Below, piece after piece: positions 1-5,415 of a stretch of DNA of 5,899 bases. The DNA comes from Gammaproteobacteria bacterium (GTDB taxonomy: Bacteria > Pseudomonadota > Gammaproteobacteria > SZUA-229): contig JAASSE010000080.1 of NCBI GenBank assembly GCA_021768055.1, positions 1-5,899 on the forward strand, given 5' to 3'. Made by a program: the position numbers and the translations under genes. The notes under the pieces were generated by a model, which had not been told where the DNA came from, made no database searches, and was given only the letters and a program-made list of their open reading frames with translations. Positions within the stretch are counted from its first letter, which is position 1, and every line of letters starts with the position of its first letter.

Positions 1-494
1 CGCGTATCGGTTCTTACCTGGCACCCAGCGTTGTATTGATGCCTTCATATGTAAATATCGGCGCCTATGTCGATTCCGGCACTATGGTCGATACCTGGGC
101 AACAGTCGGCTCATGCGCACAGATCGGTAAAAATGTTCACCTCTCAGGTGGTGTCGGCATCGGCGGTGTACTTGAACCGCTGCAGGCGGCGCCCACAATC
201 ATTGAAGACAACTGCTTTATCGGCGCGCGCTCAGAAGTCGTTGAAGGCGTGATTGTAGAAGAAGGCTCCGTTATCTCCATGGGTGTTTACATCGGCCAGA
301 GCACAAAGATTTTCAACCGCGAAACTGGCAAAATCACATACGGCCGCATACCAGCGGGCTCCGTCGTAGTCTCCGGAAACCTGCCATCAAAAGACGGCAG
401 CTATAGCCTGTACTGTGCGGTTATCGTCAAGCAGGTTGACGAAAAGACGCGTGGGAAAGTTGGGCTGAACGAACTGCTTCGCGATATCGAATAA
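1..494 (+). CDS. dapD: 2,3,4,5-tetrahydropyridine-2,6-dicarboxylate N-succinyltransferase, 3' part (5' end outside window)
   Basis: DapD transfers succinyl from succinyl-CoA to tetrahydrodipicolinate in the cytosolic succinylase route to meso-diaminopimelate and lysine. The frame is open from the window edge (first full codon at position 3), giving the last 163 residues of a protein that is about 274 residues in E. coli; the N-terminal domain is missing. The visible part is the left-handed beta-helix of hexapeptide repeats followed by the C-terminal strand region, and reads almost like E. coli DapD ([40 protein letters not shown]). The Asp of MVDTW and the Glu of GARSE lie 48 residues apart, matching the spacing of the Asp/Glu pair proposed as catalytic in mycobacterial DapD. 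The internal ATG at 36 is not the true start. The stop TAA overlaps the ATG of the next gene by one base, so the two are probably co-transcribed and translationally coupled. Confidence 0.97.
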   Translation, partial: RIGSYLAPSVVLMPSYVNIGAYVDSGTMVDTWATVGSCAQIGKNVHLSGGVGIGGVLEPLQAAPTIIEDNCFIGARSEVVEGVIVEEGSVISMGVYIGQSTKIFNRETGKITYGRIPAGSVVVSGNLPSKDGSYSLYCAVIVKQVDEKTRGKVGLNELLRDIE

Positions 495-838
495 TGAATG
501 TCAAACTATTTGGCATTCCTAATTGTGACACCATGAAAAAAGCACGCCGTTGGCTTGACGACAACGGCGTCGCTTATGAATTCCATGACTATAAAAAGCT
601 TGGTGTACCTGAGAAAGAACTAAAACGCTGGGTCAAGGAAGTCGGCTGGGAAGCCTTGCTGAACAAACGCGGCACTACCTGGCGCAAACTGGACGACAAA
701 ACCAAAAACAACATCGATGAAGCATCCGCGATAAAGATAATGCTGGATAACCCCAGCATCATTAAAAGACCTGTCATTGAATCGGAGAAAGTCTTGCTTG
801 TTGGATTCGATACTTCTGAATACAGCAAGCTGGTCTGA
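494..838 (+). CDS. yffB: ArsC/Spx-family reductase-like protein, YffB type
   Basis: Complete 114-residue thioredoxin-fold protein of the ArsC/Spx/YffB family, matching E. coli YffB across GIxNCDTxKKARRWL, GWEALLNxRGTTWRKL and IIKRP. Cys11 lies in PNCDTM, so it has the single N-terminal ArsC-type cysteine (C-x-x-M, not C-x-x-C). Arg59 and Arg92 match two ArsC arginines. The third (Arg107 of plasmid R773 ArsC) is replaced by a VGF segment at 103-105, as in YffB. A true arsenate reductase is therefore unlikely; thiol or glutathione-linked chemistry is possible but not established. The start ATG overlaps the dapD stop (TAATG) and has no evident Shine-Dalgarno, which suggests translational coupling. 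In many gammaproteobacteria this gene sits between dapD and dapE. Here dapE does not follow; a convergent gene ends 6 bases downstream. Confidence 0.9.
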   Translation: MNVKLFGIPNCDTMKKARRWLDDNGVAYEFHDYKKLGVPEKELKRWVKEVGWEALLNKRGTTWRKLDDKTKNNIDEASAIKIMLDNPSIIKRPVIESEKVLLVGFDTSEYSKLV

Positions 839-844
839 TACTTC

Positions 845-1954
845 CTACGGTCTGAGCGCCTGTAACTGTTCGAATATGGGATCGGATACCGGCTTGATTT
901 TCTTGCGCATCATCGAGCCAATGGTATCGGTCCTGGCAAATATCGGGTTAACAAGTTTTACTGACAAACATGACAGCGACACGATCGCTTTCAACGCCGG
1001 CTGCAGTTCAGGCATTAGCTCGATAATCTGCCTTATCTTGGGGTTTTCATCACAACTACATTCCGCCTCATTACAAATCGCCGCCATGTCATCAGCTGTA
1101 AATTGCTCCGGCTGCACCATGCTGAAGTAAGCCGCTATCGCATTCAGTAACGACTCAACCACTTCCTGATCCGATGGCTTCTTTAACACCTCCTCCGCTG
1201 TTTTTATAAACAACTGGCCTTGCGGGTCGAATACGCGAACCAGCATTGCAGCATAAACGTTGTCATCAATCAGTGATTTCAGTGTATTCAGCACTTCCTC
1301 ATGGCGATGATTCGGCTCAGCCTCACCAGGCAACTCATCCGGTATCGCATGTAAAAAACCAACAAGAAAACTTCTTTTCGCACGTGCACGTTTCCATAGC
1401 TGCAGCTTTTCTTCCTCACTGATCAAGCCTGGCTGTAAAACCAGCCTGACTGATTCAATCATTGCACGTTGCTCTTCTTCAAATGGAAGAAATTCGACAA
1501 GGAACTCTGCGAGAACCTTACCGGTTTTACCTGTGGCAACTGCTTCTTTTTCCAGCATGTGGCGCGCGTTCTCTGCATTAGGCATCGCCCACCATGCTCG
1601 TTCCGCCAGTTCATCGGTCAACCCTGCGGCCCCGACCGCGGCTACCACAGCCTCTTCTTCACCCAGCATGAGCAACTGCGCAAGACTTTCATCACGCGCC
1701 TGCCCCATACGGGTCCAGCGCTTGAGAAATACCGGATAACCACCGGGAGAACCCATCACGTGGGTTGATAACAGTGCTTTAACCTGCTTGATGTATTTTT
1801 CGTCCTTGCAATTGGGATTGAGCGGGACACTGGCTTCACCTTTATCGGTGAGCGCATACACGACCATTTTGGAATCATCAATACGTACTGCTTGCAGGTT
1901 TTGAGCAAGCAATACATTAAGACGCAGGTTGTCTTCCGCAGAGAGTTCTACCAT
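845..1954 (-). CDS. dsrS: DsrS-like conserved cytosolic protein
   Basis: Complete 369-residue soluble protein without signal peptide or membrane segment. I recognise it by memory as like the protein named DsrS (sulfur reduction protein), encoded at the end of the dsr cluster of Allochromatium vinosum, mainly from the N-terminal region (AEDNLRLNVLLAQNLQAVRI), the GSPGGYP / RWTRMGQARDESL block at about 68-91 and GLTDELAERAWWAMP at 111-125. The biochemical function of DsrS is not established to my knowledge. The rest is predominantly helical. Cys294, Cys299 and Cys301 form a small C-x4-C-x-C cluster, with Cys329 nearby. It is the last gene of the minus-strand operon: its ATG lies 6 bases after the stop of the VWA gene with no clear Shine-Dalgarno, so translation probably depends on coupling. 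It converges on yffB with a 6-base gap and no terminator hairpin between them. No other dsr genes are visible. The alternative reading is a generic MoxR/VWA-associated third subunit. Confidence 0.62.
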   Translation of the reverse strand: MVELSAEDNLRLNVLLAQNLQAVRIDDSKMVVYALTDKGEASVPLNPNCKDEKYIKQVKALLSTHVMGSPGGYPVFLKRWTRMGQARDESLAQLLMLGEEEAVVAAVGAAGLTDELAERAWWAMPNAENARHMLEKEAVATGKTGKVLAEFLVEFLPFEEEQRAMIESVRLVLQPGLISEEEKLQLWKRARAKRSFLVGFLHAIPDELPGEAEPNHRHEEVLNTLKSLIDDNVYAAMLVRVFDPQGQLFIKTAEEVLKKPSDQEVVESLLNAIAAYFSMVQPEQFTADDMAAICNEAECSCDENPKIRQIIELMPELQPALKAIVSLSCLSVKLVNPIFARTDTIGSMMRKKIKPVSDPIFEQLQALRP

Positions 1955-1960
1955 TACGAT

Positions 1961-3208
1961 TCAATTTAACTGGATGCGCTGCCCGAATGGAACGGGCTGT
2001 TTGCCTTTGACCAGCCAGACGACAGGATACATGGGCTCAGCTTCAGGGAATACGCCTTCGGCATCAGTGAAATACAACAGCAAGTCCGGGTTGCTGTCCT
2101 GCTCATCAACCCATGCAAACGCCGGTTTGAAGTTGGTACCACCACCGCCGCGGATTTCGACATCCATCGCAAACTCGTCCCAGGCTTCGAAGTACCAGGG
2201 ACAACCGTAATTAAGGTCGGAATCACAGGCAAGCAGTGTAATGCGCGCCCTCACCTGGCTCTTGATGGCATCAATTTCCGAAATGAACTCCTGGATTTCA
2301 TCGGCCGAAATCGATCCACTGGTATCGATGACCACCACAACATTGGTCTCATGACTGCGCAAGCTCGGGTACACGGCCGGGTCGCCACGACGTGATGAAG
2401 GCCTTGCATAACTGTAGTCATCACGCGCCGTCATGGTCATGAACCTTGCCAGCAGCATGCGCCACGGCAGTTTGGGTTGCAGCAGGTAATCCACCATGCG
2501 CGCCATTTCACCTTCAAGCTTGCCGTTCTGCATTGCCGCCTGGGCAGCCGCTGCGAGGCGTTGTTGCCACTGCGTGCTCAGGTCTTCCTGTTCCTGTGGT
2601 GATAACGGGTTCGGTTTTGGCGCGCCGCGCTGGCCTGAACCATCAGGCTCTTTAGTTTCGTTGCCGCTGCCGTCCGATGCATCGTTTTTCTGGCGCTCCT
2701 TGTCAGAACCGCCGTCGCTCATGTCCTTGTTCTGGTCGTTATCCTTATCCTGGTCATCGGAACTGTCTGTTTTCTTTTCCAGGTCACGTTCACCGTCATT
2801 ATCATTGTCTTCAAGACAAGGATAGATCTCTTCTGCGGTCATGCCCTCGTATTCACGCAGGTGTGCTGCATCCGGTGTTGGTTTCAGACCATCATTAATC
2901 AGCAATGGATTTACCGCGTAGTCACAGGCCAGCTCCCATCTGTGCTTTATTCGATGCCCGCGGCGGTGAAAATGTGACAGCGCACAATGCAGTGCTTCAT
3001 GTGACAATGCGAACTGGGTCTGATCATTGTCCAGTGCATCGATGTAATCGGAGTTGTAATAAAAAGTCTTGCCGTCACTCCAGGTGGTCTCGCACCACTT
3101 GGGATCACCTTCAACCATTGGCAGACGCAAAACCAGGGCTCCCAGAAACGGTTTGTCGAGGATCAGACGCGTTCTGGCGGTGACTAGTTTTTTTTCGACA
3201 TCAGGCAT
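1961..3208 (-). CDS. VWA-like domain protein with N-terminal putative metallopeptidase domain (DUF2201 type)
   Basis: Complete 415-residue protein with three parts. Residues 1-130 are a putative metallopeptidase domain carrying HEALH (70-74, a real HExxH) and a downstream ELACDYAVNPLL segment whose Asp96 could be a third metal ligand. Residues about 133-200 are a hydrophilic linker, very rich in Asp, Lys, Ser and Gly, probably disordered. Residues about 205-415 hold a helical stretch, then a von Willebrand A-like fold with a complete-looking MIDAS: D295-T-S-G-S299, T358 in GGGGTNF, and D382 in YFTDAEG. No signal peptide is seen, so it is probably cytosolic. In this family the VWA protein usually works with the neighbouring MoxR ATPase, in assembly or activation of a target complex; the target here is unknown. 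The N-terminal ARTRLILDKPFLGALVLRLP looks like the normal family beginning, supporting this start. The only ribosome-site-like sequence, GGTGA nine bases upstream, falls inside a dispersed repeat. Confidence 0.88.
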   Translation of the reverse strand: MPDVEKKLVTARTRLILDKPFLGALVLRLPMVEGDPKWCETTWSDGKTFYYNSDYIDALDNDQTQFALSHEALHCALSHFHRRGHRIKHRWELACDYAVNPLLINDGLKPTPDAAHLREYEGMTAEEIYPCLEDNDNDGERDLEKKTDSSDDQDKDNDQNKDMSDGGSDKERQKNDASDGSGNETKEPDGSGQRGAPKPNPLSPQEQEDLSTQWQQRLAAAAQAAMQNGKLEGEMARMVDYLLQPKLPWRMLLARFMTMTARDDYSYARPSSRRGDPAVYPSLRSHETNVVVVIDTSGSISADEIQEFISEIDAIKSQVRARITLLACDSDLNYGCPWYFEAWDEFAMDVEIRGGGGTNFKPAFAWVDEQDSNPDLLLYFTDAEGVFPEAEPMYPVVWLVKGKQPVPFGQRIQLN

Positions 3209-3216
3209 AAGAAAAA

Positions 3217-3245
3217 TTCACCGCAGAGACGCAGAGGACACAGAG
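3217..3245 (+). repeat. Dispersed CGCAGAG-type repeat (single half-copy)
   Basis: Plus strand reads TTCACCGCAGAGACGCAG followed by AGGACACAGAG. It consists of near-tandem CGCAGAG/CACAGAG units. From memory, this pattern is scattered through intergenic DNA of many proteobacteria and other bacteria, often next to an inverted partner (CTCTGCGTC...GCGGTGAA), and it gives rise to spurious peptides containing RRDAEDTE-like strings. Here only one arm is present; no inverted partner occurs in the following 130 bases. It ends eight bases before the VWA start codon and adjoins a long imperfect palindrome. Confidence 0.7.
3218..3222 (-). promoter_or_regulatory. Weak Shine-Dalgarno-like GGTGA of the VWA gene, inside a dispersed repeat
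   Basis: On the minus strand GGTGA lies nine bases before the ATG at 3208. It is the only purine-rich candidate in the leader and forms the end of the CGCAGAG-type repeat. This is a weak match, inferred from position only. Confidence 0.35.
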
Positions 3246-3256
3246 TTAAATCGTGA

Positions 3257-3386
3257 GTATTAAAGCGTTGCGAGCGAAAGTCAGGTGAGGCATTGGATTG
3301 CGAAAAAATGTGAGTTTGTAAATAACAAATGACCATTTTTAAGCAATTCAATAACGAAGCATGGCTGAGCGCAACAGCTTTAATAC
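3257..3386. repeat. Long imperfect palindrome (MITE-like or RNA hairpin) between moxR and VWA genes
   Basis: Nested arms share one centre near 3322. The outer arms are 3257-3272 (GTATTAAAGCGTTGCG) and 3370-3386 (CGCAACAGCTTTAATAC), complementary except for one inserted base. Inner arms are 3292-3301 with 3343-3352 (ten pairs, one of them G-T), 3304-3310 with 3334-3340 (seven pairs), and 3315-3319 with 3325-3329 around an AAATA loop. The paired positions of all three inner arms add up to the same sum, so they are one structure and not chance matches. The segments 3273-3291 and 3353-3369 are mostly unpaired. The right outer arm covers the moxR stop codon and its last codons. No clear target-site duplication is seen. 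It could be a decayed miniature transposable element or a folded intercistronic RNA. Confidence 0.72.
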
Positions 3387-4420
3387 AACATTATGTCGGC
3401 GATCTTGTCAGCCCAGTTGGAGAATTCCGGCACTGCAAATATATCTTCACCAATCGCCCTGTGCATATCCGATACCATCATCACGCCCATTTCCCGTTGC
3501 GGGAATTTGCTGGCATAGTTGAGTATGTTGCCGTGCACGCTTGCCGAGTCACTGGTATCTTTTGCACGAATAGCCCGCCCAACCAGTGCTGATGCAACAG
3601 CGTATTGCAGGTCAATTTCTTTAGGCGCCGGTATGTCTTCGCCTTTAACAATCGCATCCAGGTCCGGCATCTGATCCAGGCTGTCGATGAAGGCACGCAA
3701 TTCAATGCCTGCAGCATTGCCGACACAGGCCTGAAGTGCACCGGTTAACAAGTCATGGTTTTCATCAAACTTCTGCAGCGCACGGTGCGCATATTCCCAT
3801 GAACGTGGCGATGGAAAGGCAACCGGATTCTGCGAGGGATCAAAATCAAACAACAGGTCCTGCCTGAAACGCAGGAATGCAATGATACGTTCATCGATTT
3901 GATTGGCATATGCCCACGCAACCCAGTCATCCAGATTAACATCAACTTCATAGTGCGAGAAACGATTGGCCAGCGGGGCCGGCATGCTGTAGGTAACACC
4001 ACGGTCGCCCTGACGGTTACCGGCCGCAATAATCGCCCAGCCATCAGGCACTTCGTATTCACCGAGTTTTCTGTCCAGAATCAACTGGTAGGCTGCTGCG
4101 GAAACGCTGGGTGGCGCAGAGGTTATTTCATCCAAAAACAGAATACCTTCTTCACCGTGACGCTCTTTATTTGGCAGCATCGCCGGTATCGCCCAGACAA
4201 CGGTCTCGCCGTTTTTAAACGGGATGCCCCGTAAATCACTGGGTTCCATTTGCGACAAACGAATATCGATCAATGGTGCATTATGGCGATCGGCAATTTG
4301 CGCAATCATCTGCGACTTGCCCACACCGGGTGGACCCCACAGCATCACCGGTGTGTGATGACCTTCAAGTGTGCTGGTATATTCTTTCTCGATAACTGTT
4401 AACAGATGTGCGGGACGCAT
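3380..4420 (-). CDS. MoxR-family AAA+ ATPase
   Basis: Complete 346-residue cytosolic ATPase. Walker A is GPPGVGKS (29-36), Walker B is ILFLDE (93-98, acidic pair D97/E98), sensor 1 is Asn135 in AAGN, the arginine-finger candidate is R153 in PLANRF, and sensor 2 is R206 in PSPRSWEYA. The stretch around 57-66 (QMEPSDLRGI) and the YSMPAPLANRF segment are typical of MoxR proteins, which act as chaperone-like machines activating or assembling partner complexes together with VWA proteins. The direct downstream VWA gene fits this. The start is preceded by a 39-base spacer that is almost pure A/T, with no Shine-Dalgarno. The N-terminus (MRPAHLLTVIEKEY) nevertheless looks normal, so this start is kept. 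The C-terminal codons and stop lie inside the outer arm of a long palindrome. The substrate complex is unknown. Confidence 0.93.
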   Translation of the reverse strand: MRPAHLLTVIEKEYTSTLEGHHTPVMLWGPPGVGKSQMIAQIADRHNAPLIDIRLSQMEPSDLRGIPFKNGETVVWAIPAMLPNKERHGEEGILFLDEITSAPPSVSAAAYQLILDRKLGEYEVPDGWAIIAAGNRQGDRGVTYSMPAPLANRFSHYEVDVNLDDWVAWAYANQIDERIIAFLRFRQDLLFDFDPSQNPVAFPSPRSWEYAHRALQKFDENHDLLTGALQACVGNAAGIELRAFIDSLDQMPDLDAIVKGEDIPAPKEIDLQYAVASALVGRAIRAKDTSDSASVHGNILNYASKFPQREMGVMMVSDMHRAIGEDIFAVPEFSNWADKIADIMLY

Positions 4421-4459
4421 ATATTTTTATAATAATTATTTAATGTAATGTATTGAATA

Positions 4460-4903
4460 CTAGAACCCTGCTTTTTTATAAAGTTCCTTCGCTTTTTCGG
4501 GGTCCTTGTCGACACCTACTCCTTCTTCGTACATCATCGCCAGTGTCGTCATTGAACCGACTAAACCCTGATCAGCGGCTTGTTCGAACCACTTGATCGC
4601 CTCCCGGCTATCCTGTTCGACACACTCACCCTCCATGTACATGAAGCCTAGGCCGTGCTGTGCCACTGCATGGCCCTGTTCGGCTGCAGCACGCATCAAC
4701 TCGGCTGCCTTTTGCTCATTCGCGACCACACCAAGACCGTTCTGGTACATGATGGCGCAACGGTGCTGCGCCTCGGCATCACCTGATTCCGCGATGGGAG
4801 ACAAAAAGCGCATTGCCTGAGAGAAATTTTTCGCTTCAAACGCTGCCATGCCGCTGGCATAGGATGCATCAACTTCATGAATTTCCGGCTTGTCGTCTGG
4901 CAT
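4460..4903 (-). CDS. Sel1-like repeat (TPR-like) protein
   Basis: A protein of 147 residues from the ATG at 4903. I prefer this start because AGGGTG lies four bases upstream. An in-frame ATG at 4933 would add ten residues (MRIVYISGCI) but has no ribosome site. Residues 44-147 are three consecutive Sel1-like repeats of about 36 residues (AEAQHRCAIMYQNGLGV, AVAQHGLGFMYMEGECV, VGSMTTLAMMYEEGVGV). They follow a divergent first helical pair at 12-43. The last repeat ends exactly at the C-terminus. Such alpha-solenoids bind other proteins. With the shorter start there is no signal peptide, so it is probably cytosolic. It is the first gene of the minus-strand cluster, 39 bases from moxR, and may be an adaptor for the ATPase module or only a neighbour. 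No convincing promoter was found upstream. Confidence 0.88.
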   Translation of the reverse strand: MPDDKPEIHEVDASYASGMAAFEAKNFSQAMRFLSPIAESGDAEAQHRCAIMYQNGLGVVANEQKAAELMRAAAEQGHAVAQHGLGFMYMEGECVEQDSREAIKWFEQAADQGLVGSMTTLAMMYEEGVGVDKDPEKAKELYKKAGF

Positions 4904-5022
4904 GATGCACCCTGAAATGTAAACAATCCGCATTTTATCACGCCAAAGCCCCGTCTGATCAGGGTTTTAAGCATTTTACAACGGACTTTCCCTACTCTCC
5001 CGAAAGGGATATAAGCAAATTG

Positions 5023-5051
5023 TTAATTACGAATGTTGATTACGGTATAAT
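5023..5051 (+). promoter_or_regulatory. Sigma-70-type promoter of the 65-residue protein gene
   Basis: A perfect -10 box TATAAT lies at 5046-5051. A poor -35 (TTAATT, 5023-5028) stands 17 bases upstream; the better-looking TTGTTA at 5020-5025 would need a 20-base spacer. Transcription would begin around 5057-5060, leaving a leader of about 87 bases. Confidence 0.65.
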
Positions 5052-5063
5052 TTGCGCCCATTC

Positions 5064-5080
5064 AGCGAGCCAGGGCCGCT
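5064..5080 (+). other. Small leader hairpin in 5' UTR
   Basis: AGCG (5064-5067) pairs with CGCT (5077-5080), and GC (5069-5070) with GC (5075-5076), around a CAGG loop, with A5068 bulged. It is close to the predicted 5' end of the transcript and could act as a stabilising cap. The stem is short, so it may be chance. Confidence 0.3.
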
Positions 5081-5132
5081 ACTCGATTATAACGCCACGT
5101 GTACAGACAGGTGGTGGATGTAGAATCTAACA

Positions 5133-5137
5133 GAGGA
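5133..5137 (+). promoter_or_regulatory. Shine-Dalgarno GAGGA fixing the start at 5146
   Basis: GAGGA lies eight bases before the ATG at 5146, the best ribosome-binding site in the window, and supports both the start and good translation of the small protein. Confidence 0.75.
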
Positions 5138-5145
5138 TTTTTCAT

Positions 5146-5343
5146 ATGAACCAAGAATACTATGATGCAGTCACCAAGATGGAAGAAGCTGGTGTAGACC
5201 CGGAATACATCGTTGGCTGGGAAGGCGGCTACGTTCTGAATCCACCCCGCGAAGAACAGCGTGTTACCGAGGCGTATGAAGCCGGTTACGAAGACGGCAA
5301 GGAAAAAAACACTGACAACTTCAGCAACTGGGTCAAGAAATAA
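5146..5343 (+). CDS. Acidic 65-residue small protein, function unknown
   Basis: I do not recognise a named family. The product is acidic (15 Asp/Glu against 7 Lys/Arg) and rich in aromatic residues, without cysteine, signal peptide or membrane segment, so it is probably cytosolic. Visible motifs are YYDAVTKMEEAGVDPEYI (5-22), a GWEGGY turn (24-29), NPPREEQRVTEAYEAGYEDG (32-51) and the ending NTDNFSNW (55-62). The repeated aromatic/glycine pattern (GWxGGY, AYxAGYxDG) suggests a compact conserved fold and not a random frame. It is a monocistronic unit with a perfect -10 box, a strong GAGGA ribosome site and a strong terminator 18 bases after the stop, so it is likely well expressed. It is divergent from the Sel1-repeat gene across about 240 bases. 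A resemblance to ribosome modulation factor spacing was considered but the charge is wrong. Confidence 0.82.
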   Translation: MNQEYYDAVTKMEEAGVDPEYIVGWEGGYVLNPPREEQRVTEAYEAGYEDGKEKNTDNFSNWVKK

Positions 5344-5361
5344 GGCGATCTAACAAATAAT

Positions 5362-5390
5362 AAAAAAGCCGGTCATTGACCGGCTTTTTT
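5362..5390. terminator. Bidirectional Rho-independent terminator
   Basis: GCCGGTC (5368-5374) pairs perfectly with GACCGGC (5378-5384) around an ATT loop, flanked by A6 (5362-5367) and T6 (5385-5390). It ends the small-protein transcript on the plus strand and, read in reverse, the gene ending at 5416 on the minus strand. Confidence 0.95.
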
Positions 5391-5415
5391 ATTGTCTGGC
5401 GACTGGAAGCAGTCA

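Noticed and set aside
793..829. CTTGCT/AGCAAG inverted repeat with an inner ATTC/GAAT pair at the end of yffB, as a terminator
   Set aside because: The stem is short, the loop is long, no T-tract follows, and it lies inside coding sequence.
494..838. Functional arsenate reductase
   Set aside because: The third ArsC arginine is missing and the sequence follows YffB closely; there are no other ars genes nearby.
777..1130. Plus-strand open frame of 117 codons
   Set aside because: It lies opposite the DsrS-like gene and overlaps yffB. It has no ribosome site and its serine/cysteine-rich product looks like an antisense shadow.
2496..2825. Plus-strand open frame of 109 codons
   Set aside because: It is antisense to the charged linker of the VWA protein; its serine/arginine-rich composition follows from the low-complexity codons on the other strand.
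3069..3263. Plus-strand open frame ending in an RRDAEDTE-containing peptide
   Set aside because: The string is the translation of the dispersed CGCAGAG repeat, a well-known source of spurious proteins; the rest is antisense to the VWA gene.
4904..5145. tRNA, small RNA or second promoter for the minus-strand operon in the divergent gap
   Set aside because: No cloverleaf was seen. Minus-strand -10-like strings (TATATC, TAAAAT) lack any acceptable -35. A short TCCC-GAAA-GGGA hairpin is present, but nothing supports an RNA gene.
5146..5343. Ribosome modulation factor homologue
   Set aside because: The GYxxG and GWxxG-like spacing and small size recall RMF, but the protein is strongly acidic while RMF is basic, and the motif order differs.
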